A stretch of 64,000 bases of DNA from Sphaerolaimus hirsutus (Eukaryota; Nematoda; Chromadorea; Monhysterida; Sphaerolaimidae), in the NCBI GenBank assembly GCA_964036195.1, contig OZ038452.1:10844704-10908703 (forward strand). The letters are read 5' to 3'. Below the pieces are notes generated by a model, which saw only the letters and a program-made list of their open reading frames with translations, had not been told where the DNA came from and did no database searches. A program made the position numbers and the translations under genes. Numbering within the stretch: the stretch's first letter is position 1; the number at the start of each line of letters is the position of its first letter. This document shows positions 19,701 to 34,700 of this stretch, in pieces.

Positions 19701-22700
19701 CCTTAAACTATGGTAATGGTCACTGTACCTAGTCCATTTGTAGTGGTGTCCATGCCCACGCAACATGCGGTGGGTAAATGCGCGCAACATTTTTTCAAAC
19801 TGCATACAAAATGGTCCTGTAAAAGTGCCATTTTCTGGCACCATTTGTCTCTGTGAATTTTTCCGTGATCGGAATTGGGATTTTCAAAATCTCGGTATCG
19901 GGATTGGCTTTTTCAAATTTCGGGATCGGGATCGGCATTGAGGTTTCGGGATCGGGACCACAAAATAACGAAATTTCTCGGGATTCGGGATCCCGTTTGA
20001 ACCCTAGGTAGGGATGGTTGAATATAGACTTTTGTAAGCGCCCTGTTGAACGGATAGATCTTTTCAAATTAGAATCGCTTTTTTATTTACTTCAACTTAC
20101 CCTTTTTGGAGTCAAGATCTGAGGGGGATGCTGGTTTCACCGTTTTTTTTAAAGTAATGAAACCGCTTTAAAAACAGCAGCTGAAATTTGGGCAATGGGT
20201 ATTTTTTCATTCAAGCGTGAAATTTAACAATGGGGTTTGTTTTCATTGGATTCGTATTGTGTTTTTTTACTGACAAACCTTCGATTTCTGCGTGTACCAG
20301 GCAGGGATGGCCGCAAATAAAAACATTTTAAACGCAAGCATAGCAACCGTTTAAAAAAATGTAGCCAAAAATTTTAGTAACTTATTGACTAGGTATTTTG
20401 CAATATTTTGGTGCGCAAGCGCATAACTTTACATAGAAATCTGCCCGGAATGCCACCGCTAAGGCGCTCCACACGGTAGTTGACATTCGAATGTCAACTG
20501 GTTGATGTCAACTCATATTTTAGTTCACGTGTCACAGAGCGATCTTCAATTGCACATGTCGCTAGATTTATTGTTCGTCGTTGCAGCACCGGCAATTGAA
20601 GATCGCTCTGTGACACGTGAACTAAACTATGAGTTGACATCAACCAGTAGGCATTCGAATGTCAACTACCGTGTGGAGCGCCTAAATGACGCTATGAGCT
20701 CACCTCGCCCGTGTTCACGCAGGTAATCGACAGCGTGTCGTCGTACAACGCGATGCACAGCGCCGAGACCGTCGTGGCATCGGAGCAAGTGCATCAAACG
20801 CAAGCGCATTACGGCGACGCGACGCAGCCGCCCATCTGCGGCCCCGTTCCCGCTACGAATGGAGGTTCGAGCTGTTTCACTTTTTATTAACTACTGGTTC
20901 TAGCAGGTGTCGAATAAGAACATTTCGTAAAATAGGATGTAAAGGTCGGCTGCCAGAAATCTGAAAGAAAAAAGGTTGTTTTTTTCAAAAAAACTTTCTG
21001 GAAATCTGGATTTGCCAAATATGGAGATCTGGAAATTAAATGCCAGAAGCTGCAAACTGAAATAAATTTAGTGCAGTTGAAGTAAAACCTGCGTGCAACT
21101 TGCCACTTGCCATGACTGTGGTAACTCTACAATCTGCAGCAGGGTTTTTTATGTTTGGACCCCCGCGGGTTTCGAAACTGCAGACGAAATTGAAAAATTG
21201 AAAGTTGGAACAACTTTCATTTTGTGTCTACAGATGGCCGCAGTGGGTCACCCATGGTAGCAGCGCGCGGTTCGGGCACGCCACTAGGCTCCAGGGGCAC
21301 AGCCGCCAGAACGCTGGCACTTGGCCAACAGCAAAGGTGAGTCAGCAAATCAGTGTTGTTTTTAGTATAGGCTGGGCAAACGCTTCAGCTAGGAATGGTC
21401 AGAGTTTATGATCGGTGAAAAACCTCAAACACAAACACAACTTTTAAGTACTTAAGTATTTGAGTATTTAAAAAAATGGCAGCTGATGTTTTCCGTACTT
21501 ATTCACCAAGTATAATGCAATTAGGTATTTTAGCTATACATTATATATACAGCTGGACATTTTTGATAACACATATATTTTTGATAAGACTAAAACAAAT
21601 TTTTCCCTTTTGCCCGTTACACCTATTTCACCCCTATCAAAACGGGACCACTTTTTCGGACGGGGTCGGGACCAGAAATTTTTCTATTCGGGACTGGGGT
21701 ACCGGGACCGGTACCGCCTCAGTCCTGGAATTTTGCCGAACCGCCTACCGGGACCGTGTTCCCGTATGAACCCTTGTCCAAATCCAAGTAAATACAAGGC
21801 CCTTGTAGCCAACCCAATCATCGCGGAAATTTTCCCCAGCTAATCGTCCACTATCACCACGTAAACCCATTTCGCAGTCCGCAAAAGGCACCCACGCCGG
21901 CCGCGCGTCTAGTAACGATCCACGGCAAAGTGTACCTGCAGCAGGCGGCCGGCGTCTCGCAGCAGGCGCACGGCCAGTCCGGTCGCGCCGGCGGCAACGG
22001 CCGCCAGTACGTGGGCACCGTGCAGCACGGCGACGGGAGTATGGGCAAGATCTATGTGGTCAGGCCGGCGCAGGGGTGAGTCGATGCTAGGGTTGGCCGA
22101 TGTTTTTTAAACGTTTAAAAAAAACATTTGCAACCCTTGTCAGTGCTTAAATTTAATGGAAATTTTCTAACGGTAACTGAGTTGGAGATTACCGCATTTC
22201 CTCGAAATATTCCCAGAAAGTATATTTTTTCATTTTTGAAAATTTCGAGGGGTATTTCGAGGGGATTTAGTGTTTCGTCAGAAATTTTCGTGACATGGTA
22301 GTAAACAATACGTTCTAACATGCCCAAAACGGTAATCAATGTGACGAAATAGGATATATTTGGGCATTTTAACGTACATCGCTACTTACACAAGGTATTT
22401 ATATGTGTAGCTGTAGTGCGAACCGGAAGCAATAAATACATCAGGTAAATACATTGCATTCATAATGTACATCATTTCAGATGGGGGCTATTTCGAGGGG
22501 GGTATTTTTCCTCAGCTCGGAAATACCTGGGGATATTTCGGGGGGGGGGGGGGTAATACAAGAAGGGATATTTCGAGGAGATACGGTACATTGCTATTTA
22601 GGTTTCTTCAAACTCAATGAATAAAATCTTGTGATAAATTTCGTAATTAATTGAAATATTGTGATGTAAAAACTGTGTAATTTGTGGTTCATTATTCAGA

Positions 22701-25700
22701 TGGGTTATGGTAGGTTTCCATACTGAGTGTGATGTCCGCCGAGTATATACGAAATTCTAATCGTGTTAAAAGACACTTTTTCCGCAGAGCGCCCGTCCGG
22801 TCGCGTTTGTCCTCCCTTGTCGGCGGCGCACACCAACAGCAACACTCGATGCACGGCAAAGAAGTGGCCGCCGTGCCGCAGTATCAACAAGTGCAGCAGC
22901 AGTCGACGCCGGGCAAACTGAGCTATTCGGTGGTGGGATCGCGTCCCGGTGAGCGAATTTTGAATGTATTTGAATAGTCAGTGTGGATTAGGGTTCAAAG
23001 GGGTAGACTCTCGGGTTCGTGATTGGGGTTTAAATGTCGGGATTTTTTTTTATATTTCGGGATCGGGGATCGGGATTTTGGACATTTTTCTTATATTAAA
23101 CGTTTTCATCTGATTTGCTACAAAAATGGTCTGAAAATGCACCTGGAAGTCATAAGAGTGGCGTAAATTGAACGCTGGAGGTTACCGTTCACATTTTTTA
23201 TAGCAAAAAGTCATTTTTAACCTCATTATCATCTCTATCTCCAGTAATTGTTCCGGGAACGGATCGGGATTGGTATTTCTAAATTTTCGGGACTGCCAAA
23301 TCCGAAATTTTCCGTGATTCGGAATCTGGATCCCGTTTGAAGTATGATGTCTACATTATTTTCGCATGATGGGCTACCCTTTCATCATTCAGTCACAACG
23401 CTGCATTCGGGTTCCCAAATGGACCTGGCGTCACAAAGCCGCGCCGCCGCGGCGATATCCGCCGGCGGGTCTCGCCGCCCGCCCATTTACCCGCCGGCGC
23501 CGCAGCGACCGGACAGCGGGCGGCCAATGTCCAGCGCCGCGTCCGACGACTCGAACGGACTGGCCAGCAAGGCGACCGTGAGCACTGGCTCCGGCGGGCT
23601 GGCGCACAAGATGCACATGGCCAACGCTTTGGTGGGTGGTGTTAACGTGTTTACCATTTATGACGAAGTTGATTTACGTGTGACAATGTGCCTGCGCACG
23701 CTAGTTTTCACCGTGACTTCGTGTGACAACTTTTTTCCAAATGCGAATTAATGATTACGGTTGAATGATTTAATTGAATTAAAATTTGAATTTAAATGGA
23801 TGAAAGTTAAAATTTGAAAAATGTGAAAACTAAAACACATATATACGGTTGGGACGATATCGATATTCGATATTTTTGTCTGAAACTCGATATTCGATAT
23901 CGATACGATATGAACCCTCGATATTCGATATGAAAATATGCTCGATATTCGATATTTCGATATTTTTCTTTTGATTTAGCAGGGCATATTTCAAATAGCA
24001 TATTGTATTTCCATTTGGTCACAAACATGGTTGGTCATTTGTTACTGGTATGTAAATAGGACAAGTGATTAAAAGAAGGTTCACAACAGTCAGAAAACGT
24101 GGTATGAAAACATGAAGAATCAAGTAGTATCAGGCAAAAAAATTATTGGCTGACATTACAGTTCATACTTGTAATCTAATTGAGGCGTCCAATTCTAAAA
24201 GTCGACAAGTCCAAAATAAAAAAATTTCGAGTTAGGCCCGGAAACGTCATCTGGGGCTACTTCTGCACATTTTTCATCATTTTCCATAAATTTTTGATCT
24301 CAAAGTGCCAAATCTGACATTTTTGGGAAAAAATGCAAAAATTTTGGTCAAGAAGTCGACAAGTCCACTTAGTTTTGGGCTAAAAGGCGACAACTCCATC
24401 CTCCGCTTCGTTTTTTATGGGAAAAAAACGCAAGAAATGTGATAAGTCCACTATGGAAACCGATTTCTAAAGGGCGACAAGTCCAACTTTTTCCCATAAG
24501 GCAGCCTCGGCTTCCCCGGGAACAAAAATGTTCTCGCGTGCAAGAAGGCGACAAGTCCAATTCCCTCCCCGAAACAGTTTTGCTCTGACCAAAGCGAATT
24601 TTATGGACACCCCATTTTTCACATATACGTTGAGATTAGGGGCTGAGAATTTGACACTTTATTGTCAACATATGGAACTTTATGAAAACCATGAGAGAGC
24701 CAAATTGGACATGCACCACGGGCCTGGAATTGGATCGGAAACTTAAAATGCGATTTACTCAAAATCACATTTTGTGGACTTGTCGACTTTTAGAATTAGA
24801 CGCCTCAATCAGTGGGGGGGGGCGGGGGGGCGGCCGCCCCCCCCCTTCCCGGGCCGGACATAAACATTGCCGAGAATGCCACTTTTCTATACCCATTTTG
24901 TAGGTTGTTTCCAAAAATTTTGCGCGCAAGCGCGCATTTCTTTCCTCGCAATCTCTGTTGTTGTTATGTACGTCGCATTAGTATAAATACCGCTTCAAAT
25001 TACTAAATGCGGTACAAATTTTCAGACATCTAGGTACAAATTTTTTCTTATATTGTACCCATTGGCGCCAACGCCGACGCCAATCACGCCATGGCGCGGC
25101 GCCTACAAATGGCGCCAGCGCCATAACTCCATTCCGCTATCATAGGGCCAAATTTTAGGGGGGGGGGCGGCGCCCCCCCCCCCTAAAATTTTACCCCTGT
25201 AGTAGGGGAATGGCGCCATGGCGCTGGCGCCATTCGTAGGCGCCACGCCATGGCGCCACTGGCGTTGGCATTGGCGCCAAAACAGCAGTATATGTCTGTA
25301 TTTTACAGGCATATACAGCGTCATGGACACGAATTGAGTCCATTTTCACTGGTTTTGAGGCCGCGGTGACCGGTCAGCCGAAAATATATGTTGTGAAGGG
25401 GAAATGCGCGCTTGCGCGCAAAAATTTTTCAAACTGTCGACAAATCGTCTTCTGAAAGTGCCATTTCTGGCACATTTTTTGGTCCGGCCCGGGAAGGGGG
25501 GGGGCGGCCGCCCCCCCCCGCCCCCCCCCCCCTGGCTACGTCCTTGGATTTCTTGTTGATGGGTTCTTTCAACGGTTACTCCATAAATCCCACAAAACCA
25601 TTGAAAACGAACACCAATGGTTATTTTTATGTGAAATCGCGTGGCAAAAATATCTAGTGCATATGTAAATATTACAATACATTTTTGGCTGTGGTTGTAA

Positions 25701-28700
25701 AAAAAACTTGTTTTTTTTTGTGTTTGACTTTTGTCAAAAACCTGCTGTAGAGGAAGTCATCTTGTGTCCTTTGCTTCAGTGTCTGCTTGTCAGATTTAAG
25801 GCATTTATGCAAAATTGCGTTCAACTTCGATTTGAATATTATTTTTTAATAATTAGCGCGCTCCCCAAATTTTCCCAACTATTCCATTGGCCGAGCAGGC
25901 CGGTCCTGGGCACAATCAACGCGCGACAACATTAGGGCCGACTCAGCAGCAACAACCTACCACTACCGTGATCGTCGGCGGCGACGATGACGCCATTGGC
26001 GGCGTGGCGCACTCGCAGCACCAGAAAGCCATCGCCAAAGGCTACAGCATACTGGACACCGTGGGCCAGGGTCTGTGCGCCAGGACTTTTGGATGGGTGC
26101 CAAAGAGCCACGAGGAGAGGCTGAACGAGCAGAGGTTGAAACTAATGGAGAGGGTGCGTGATTTGAACGTAATTCACATTTTCGCTTCCATTTGCACTTT
26201 CTGCCGCTTCAGCAGGAGCGCGAGTCCAGCACGCTCGAATGTACTGCAGCCGCGGCCACGCTGGCGACCATGTGCGCCTTCGGTGACGCGGCTACTGCCG
26301 CCGGACCGGCGCAGCAACAAACTCAACAACAGCAGCAGCAGTCGGGCGTGCAGCAAAGTCACAGCCAGGTTGGCTCAAGCGACGTTTACACGGTTTCGTG
26401 TGCCGACAAAGAAAAGTTCCATTATTCCGGAATAAAGTTCCATATCTGCATTAAAAGGCAGTGATGCCGATTTGCAGATAATTTGAGCCTGTCGTTGGAG
26501 ACTTATAGATATTTGAAAACGAATAATCTGCAAATTGGCATGTGTGTACACTCATTAGTGATTATTCATCACTGCTTTTGTTCCGGATGTGGAACTTCAT
26601 TCTGGAATTATGGAACTTTTTCACTTCCTTTTCGTCGTTTGATTTTCTGACTGGCTTCTCGACGTGCACGCAATTGTAAACAGGCTTACATCGACGGAGC
26701 GACATCGGGGGTGGATCAACAAGTGCCGCAGGCGGTGCACCCGAGCGGCATGTCGTTGCCGCAGCCGGCGGTCACGCTGACCAGGCAGGGCAAGCCAGGC
26801 GTTTCGGGCACGGGCGTGTTTCTCCCCCACCACCAGCAAGTGCAGCACTACCAGCAGCAGCCGGTGTACAGACAGCAGCAGCACGGCTTTCAGGTTGCGC
26901 TCTTGAACTACCGCATTTCCTCTAAATACCCCGGGGGGTTATTTTTTTCAGAGTGCAAATTATGTGGGGGAATTTTTTTTTTTGGGGGGGGGGGGTATTA
27001 TTTCGCCAGAAATTATCGTGAAGGATTGTAGTAAGGAATAACCTATTACATACACACAACCGGTCATAAATGGGAGCAATGAGGATATATTTGAACGTAT
27101 ACTTGGCGGACCGCAAAGTATGCGCAGAATCCTACCATAATTTTATGAATAAAATCTTGTGATAAATTTGGTAATTAATTTTTCCATAGTAAAAACATGA
27201 TATTATAATGAAAAAACAGTATCATTTTTGGTTCATTATTCAGATGTGTTATGGTAGGTTTCCATACTAAGTGTAATGTCCGCCGAGTATATCAACTTGC
27301 ATCGCTGCGTAAACTAGTCTATGTATAGCAGCGATGCAAATTGGCAAAAATTAACACATCATGTAGATTGCATACATAACGTAGTTCATTCCAGACGGGG
27401 GTATTTCGATGGGGGTTTATTTTATTCTCAGCTCGCTCATACCTGGTGGTATTTCGAGGGGGGGGGTATTCAAGGGGGTATTTCGAGGAATTACCGTAGC
27501 TACATTCTCGTTTTAAAATATATCCGTCCATTTTATCGCGCAGACGCAACCGCAAATCGTCGGCCCTTACCAGCACGCGCACGCGGCGGGCCGCGCGGCC
27601 AACGCGCACATGCAGACGCAGCCGGACCCGCACGCGACGGCGGCGCGCGTCCGCCCGTGGAACGGCAAGCGCGGCACGACCGCGGCCAGCGGCCACGTGC
27701 AGCAGCACCGCGTGCAGATGTTCATGCCCTCCGTGGGCCACGTCGCAGGGAGGGGCAAAGGGTTGGTCACTGGGTTTTTTTTTATTTCATTGTTTTTGCC
27801 ACTTTGTTTGCGTTGACTACTATTGACAATTGATTTTCTCGACATTGAATTCAAAGGTTTGTTTCCAAGTTCATGCCAGTGATTCGTGTCCAGTGGGCTC
27901 GCTCAAAGATTCACCGTATATAGGCACTTTCACAGTCAATCATAGCTGAAAATATGCAATAAGGCACATGAACTAGTCATTTTGAAGGTGAAAATTGGCA
28001 AACATGCACAGGGGTTTAGTAGATTTGGACCCTGGCGGGGGTTTATTTAGATAGTAAATCGCTCCTCCGGAGGGATAGAAAGCTGAAAAAAAAATATTTT
28101 TTTTGGGGGGGGGGGTTAGCGGGGGTTCAATATATAGGCTTTTCCAAGGTATAGACGGAAAAAATGGGGGAAAATCGCTAAAAGTAGGTGAAAAACAGCT
28201 AGAAATTGGTCTTTAAGTACATATAGTACAAAAAATAGCTAAAAATAAGCAATAAGGAACGTGAATTAGAATTTTGAAAGTGAAAAACTATAAAACGGTA
28301 CGAAAATTAGCGATTTTGAGCGAAAATTGGGCTAAAATTTCTTAAAAATCGGATGATTTGGGGGATAGATAGCCAAAAATTTTGGCTTCCGGATAGATAG
28401 ATAGCTGAGCGGGCCTCCGGGATAGATAGATAGCTGGCGGATTTGGGGGGGTAACCCCCCCCTACTACACCCCTGAAAAGGCATGAAAATTAGCGATTTA
28501 GAGCGAGTATTCGGGTAAAATTTCTCAAAAAATCTCCAGATGACTAAATAGATAGCTGGCCATTTGGAGGGGATTCAGGGGATAGTAGCCAAGATTCAAG
28601 AAAATGCCCTTGGGTTAGATAGATATCTGAGTTGGGTTTGGATATCTATCATGCATTTAACCAGGAATGTTATACATGTGAATGTGAAATGCATCTGATT

Positions 28701-31700
28701 TTTTACAACGTGTTTCATGCAGATTTTGTATATCGCAAAATATAAATATGTCCCTCGTATTCGCCTCATTGATTTTTGGAGTGACGTATTTATTTTTAAA
28801 ATTTTAAATTTCTGACGAATTAATACCCCCCCACCCCCTCGAATAATAAACCCCCCATCAGGGACGTATCCAGGATTTTTGAGCGGGGGGGGGCTGCTTG
28901 TTTACGGGAGCCGGCGAGCGGGGGGGGGGCTCAGCCCCCCCCCTAAATTTTTTCCCTATATAGGGACGGAAAGACGTTTTGGCGCTAGCGCCATACCAAG
29001 GCGCCACGCCATGGCGCTATTGGCGCTGGCGCCAGCGCCAGGAACCGCTTTATATAGATGTAAATATGCATACATATGCAGCGAAAGTCGCAAAAATGTG
29101 TTCATTTTCAAGGATATTTGTTTACAGGGACCGATCCACTAAAAATACAATGTATGGGGAAGAAATTGCGCGCTTGCGCGCAAAATTTTTAAGAAACATA
29201 AAAAAATGTATAGAAAAAATTGCATTTTTCGTGACTTTTTAGGTCTCACCCCGGGAGGGGGGGGGGGCTGCAGCCCCCCCCGCCCCCCCCCTGGATACGG
29301 CCCTGCCCCCCATGGGGGTATTTCGAGGTAATACGGTACATAAATTATAACACTGTAAAACATTAAATTAAGGTAATTTTGGACTTCTTGAATCGGACGC
29401 CGCAATTGCAGGCGTGGACGCGGCCGCGGGCGGCCCAGCAACGCGTGGCTGCAGTCTCAATCGCAACTGATGATGCAGCAGCAGTCGCACATGCAGCAGC
29501 CGCAGTCGCACATGCAGCAACAGCAGCCGCAGTCGCACATGCAGCAGCAGCAGCAGCCGCAGTCGCACATGCAGCAGCAGCAACAGCAAAGGCAGTCGAG
29601 CGGCCAGCCTATTTCAAATGTAGACACAGTCGCCCACGGCGGCGCAGCCGGCAGTGAAAAAGTGTTGTTCGGTCAGTTTTTGTCACATCTAGTACAGCAA
29701 AGGGGACGCACATAAATGTTGGGGGACGGTGAGTTTTGTGTTATGTTTGGCTGGATTTGGCTGAACTATGTGTGGTTTACAGCAGAGTTGCGAAAGTGTA
29801 TTTACACTTACCCGAAATACCCGGGTAAATGGGTATTTATATTTACACTTACACTTACACTTTCATAAAATACCCATACACTTTTTTTACACTTTCCTGA
29901 GCAAAATACCCGGGTACAGAAAGTGTATTTTTTTTCTTTCAGATGGCCCTGTTTTATGCATTGCTGCGTGTCCAATCTTGCATTTAAGCAGTGTTTATCA
30001 CATTGCTTAATCAGTAAATATCAACACTGAAAAAGTGCCATTATTAGTGAACATCATACAACTACAGTATTTGCTACAGTCTGAAATGTTTCATAAAAGG
30101 CAGTAAAATGTGAAATGATGCATAAAAATGACAAATACATTGATCTAAATGTGAAAACAGTGGTGTATTCTAATGCTCAACAGTGATAGCTCTTTCTAAA
30201 AAAAAATTTTTACACTTACACTTTTTTTTACACTTTCCTAGGTATTTTTAAAATACCTTACACTTTTGGTATCCATACTCAAAATTCGGAAAGTGTATTT
30301 ACACTTACACTTACACTTTCCAAAAATACCGGTATTTTAACAACTCTGGTTTACAGGGGTATTGGTTTTTTCACATAGAAGTGGTGACCAGACCAGCGTC
30401 CTACGTGAACTTATCTACCGTATTTCCTCGAAATACCCCCCCCCCCTCGTTTGACCCCCCCTCTCGGGACCACTATGAAACAATCACCCCCCCCCCTCGA
30501 AATACCCCCCCCCCCAAATTGAGTGTAAAGGGAACGTACATGACAATTACTGTAGTTTGTGTTCTGTGTACTGCAGAACACACGTTAAAACAATGTCGGT
30601 GTCACGTTAGAACAGTGTATATACCATCTACATACTCATATTAGTCTACAGAACCTTATAAATAGCAGTTTTTGTTGCATTTTTCGACGTCTGCGTACGT
30701 TTCAGACGACAATTTCGTACTTGGTTTTCAAAAATTTTCTTGTGAAACAATAACCCCCCCTCGAAATCCCCCCCCCTCGAAATACCCCCCCCCCTCGTTT
30801 AACCCCCCCCCCCCTCTCGGGACCACTATGAAACAATCACCCCCGGGGGGTATTTCGAGGAAATACGGTATGTGAATAAATACACGTATTTTTACACGGT
30901 AAGCATGATAACAGGGAAATTCTATTTTTGCCTTCTGTTTGCATTTCGATTTCCTGTAGTTTGCTCGGCTTGAGTAAACAAACTTGTTGACGAACTAGCT
31001 GTCAAATTCTACCATGATAAGCTATGCGATACTTTTTACGTGCTTCGCCGTGTGTTTTCACCACACACACATTTATGTTAATGCCATTGCCGCGACGGTG
31101 CAGGAGGCGACGTCGCAGCCACGGCGGCAACAGCTGCCGCATTTCCTGACCAAGTAGAGCAAGCGGCGGTGGTGGGCGCGGCCGACGCGAACGCGGGCGG
31201 CTTGAGCGCCATGAGCCAGGCGGCCGCCATCGCCGCCGATCTCAGCCAAAGCCTTTACATGGCCGCCGCGCCCAGATATGCCGGCGGTTGGTTTGAAATC
31301 AAGTGTGATCTGGGGGCATTCCCAGACCCTGTAAAGAGGCCTGTCAAATGTCATGCAAAGTGTCTTTGCCAGTTGTCTAGTTGCCATTTTGCAGCGCATT
31401 TTACATGACTTTAGACACTTTGCATTTGACATTTGGCATTTTAAGGGCTCTTTACAGGGTCTGTGAGTGGCACCTGTGAGATGTGTTCGAGTGTGTTTTA
31501 TTCGCCTAACGCACAGGTCCAGACCCGATTACGAATGTGGGCCAAATGCACCAAGTGCACCCGTCGCAACAGTCTACTCAGCCGCCTCATCAACACACTG
31601 GCTATCAGTATCACAGCCAAGTGCCGTCCACGTCTGAATTCCCGCACTCGCACACGCTTTTGCACGGCACCGTGCCGCCCGCCGATCTGACCCCTTCGCC

Positions 31701-34700
31701 AGTGAAAGCGGCTTGTGTTGCGACAAACATGCGCAGTCAGGATAGTGAACTCATGGCCCTGGGCAGTCAGAGTGCTATGGAACATAATGTATTTGATAGG
31801 CAACTCGAGTTTAAACAGGAAGGTTGGTGCATTTTAATGTTATCAATATAACATTTAAAAACCTTTGAAAAAACCTCGGCCATCCCTATTTCTCATGCAT
31901 ATTTCCGGGAAAAATACATGTTAATATGAAATTTGGAGATCTCGTTCAATGCTGTTTATGCCGATTTTGTGTGTCGCAAAATATAAATATATCCTAGTAT
32001 TCACCAAATTAATTGGTTGCCACGACGAGTCGCCTCTAAAAGTCGCTTCTAAAAGAGTTGTCTGCTTCTAAAAGTCGACAAGTCCACAAAATGTGATTTT
32101 GAGTAAATGGCATTTTAAGTTTCGGACCCAATTCCAGGCCTGTGGTGCGTGTCCAATTTGGCTCTCTCATGCTTTCCATTAAGTTCCATATGTTGACAAT
32201 AAAGTGTCAAATTTTCAGCCCCTGCTCTCAACCTTTATGTGAAAAATTGGGTGTCCATAAATTTCCATTCGGTCAGAGCAAAACTGTTTTTGGGAGGGAA
32301 TTGGACTTGTCGACTTCTTGCACTAACAAACATTTTTGTTCCCGCGGAGGCCGAGGCTGCCTTATGGGCAATTTATGCACTTGTCGACTTTTAGAAGTAG
32401 CTGTCCATAGTGGACATATCACCCTTCTTGCTATTTTTTCCCATAAAAAGGAAGCGGAGGAATGGACTTGTCGACTTCTTGCACTAAACTAGATGGACTT
32501 GTCGACTTCTTGCCCGAAATTTTAGCATTTTTCCCCAAAAATGTCAAATGTGGCACTTTGCCATATGGGCATGTGAGGTCAAATTTTTTTTAATGAAAAA
32601 TGATAATAAAATGTGCGGAAGTAGCCCCAGATGAAGTTTCCGGGCCTAACTCGAAATTTTCATATTTTGGACTTGTCGACTTTTATAAGTAGACGCCTCC
32701 TTTATATTTTGCAGATATTTAGAAAATATAAATCTCCCGAGAATGTCCAATCCAAGGACGTACGCAGGGGGGCGGCCGGAGGTTCCTGGGCCGGACATAA
32801 AAATTTGCCAGAAATGGCACTTTTCTAAAACGATTTTGTAGGCTCTTCTAAAAACATTTTCTCACAAATACCCACCCAATGATTACTATGTATTGTTCCG
32901 GAATCTAACAGCATTAGAAAGGTACCCAGCATGTTTCTAATATGAAATATAGGTATATAAAGATTAGGGATGGCCGGTGTTTTTTTAACCGTCCTTTTTT
33001 TTAAAAACGTTGTTTTTTTAAAACAGAGGCATCGAAACTGTTTTTTTTAAACATCAGCAAAAACATTTTGTGCTATATACTAGGTATTTTGCAATTTTTT
33101 TTGCGCGCAAGCACGCAATTTTAGATACACTTTACCATTGGTGATTGTTTTCATTGGTTTTGAGGCATTTTTAGTGTGAAAGCTTCCATTTGTTCATGCT
33201 ATTGTGTAATAATAAGCCGTGATATGTTAGTGTAGCATATAATATCCAGCCAATGTGCTCCCACATACTTCTACAGTGTGATCCATCACTGTCAAAGGAT
33301 TAACCTTCTATTATAACCTTACAACTATTATACCGTGCAGAATAGTTGAGACTTTTTGCGCTGCATGATTAATGTTGCCAGAATTTTGAAATGGTTGATA
33401 TGCAAAACATTTGGATACTATACATGGGTACCCTGGGGGGTTGACTACACATGCCCGGGATGATCGCCCCCCGAGTTCACATCTGTGTATATTCCTAGTG
33501 CACAAACATATTAACTCAGTTTGTTCATGTTTCAGAATAGTTGAGACTTTTCTTGTTTTGGACAGTAGCCACTAGGGTGTCAACAAAAACTTTTTGGCGG
33601 AAAACGGAAACGGAAACGGAAAAATTTTTGCACTTGCCGGAAAACGGAAACGGAAACGGAAAAAATCTTGCACCTGCCGGAAAACGGAAAACGGAAAAAT
33701 GAAAGGCCGGAAAACGGAAACGGAAACGGAAAAATGTGCTGAAATTATGCCGGAAACGGAAAAAAATTGCTGAAATTTTGCCGGAAACGGAAAAAAATTT
33801 GCAGAAATTTATCCAGAAATCAAAAAATTTGCAGAAATCTTGCTAGAAACAGAAACAATTCACATAATTGAGAACCTGCATGCATGTTTACCAGTTTGGC
33901 TGAAACACAAAACAAAGAATTGAGCCAGAAAATGAAAAAAGTTGGAAAAACAGACAAATGAGCAAGAAAACGGAAAAAAGGCGGAAAAACTGAAATTTCA
34001 GCGGGAAAACGGAAAATGAGCCGGAAAAACGGAAACGGAAACGGAAAAAAAATTTAGCAGCCGGAAAACGGAAACGGAAACGGAAAAAAAATTGCCTGCG
34101 GAAAGCGGAAACGGAAAACGGAAAGTTGACACCCTAGTAGCCACCCAGTATCTCACTTTAAAGGCCTTATCCAATTCCTATGTTCATTTTTTAACAAATA
34201 TTTTACCATGGCAACTGCTTGCCTACATCGCTGAGCTCTGTGTGCAGCAAGAAACATTCTAAGCATGAACAGCATATGGCAATGCATATATGGAAATGTG
34301 GCATTTATTTATTTTTTGCTGCAGTTTTGCATCCATAGCCAACAACTCAGAAATGGGGGTAGGCATACTACTGAGTGGGGCTTTTTGGTGTGTAAATTTG
34401 AGGTTTTGGCTTTGTTCTATTCTGGAGAAAAGTTGGCCCGACTCTGAATGAGTAATTTGCAATTATTTTGGATGGAATGAAGATGGAAGTTTGTAAGTGC
34501 TATAACTTTTGATTGGAAAGAGATATTGAAAAAACGTTTTTGTCATATTAATTCTCTCTGTCTGAAGTATGTTATTGACTGTTCAATAACAACATTTTCA
34601 TGCTGGAAACCCCAGTAAAAAAACGTAAAATATTTAGACACCATTGAAAACTTTGAAGTGCCATAACTTTGGAAAGATTGGAAAAAGATATTGAACTCAT

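Noticed and set aside
27319-27854. Several overlapping ORFs on both strands around exon 12
   Set aside because: The exon is GC-rich, which opens all frames. Only the + strand frame with matched splice phases and the AT-hook junction is kept.
33573-34136. CRISPR-like regular repeats
   Set aside because: Repeats are irregular purine words without unique spacers, inside a transposon with TIRs and target duplications in an animal genome.
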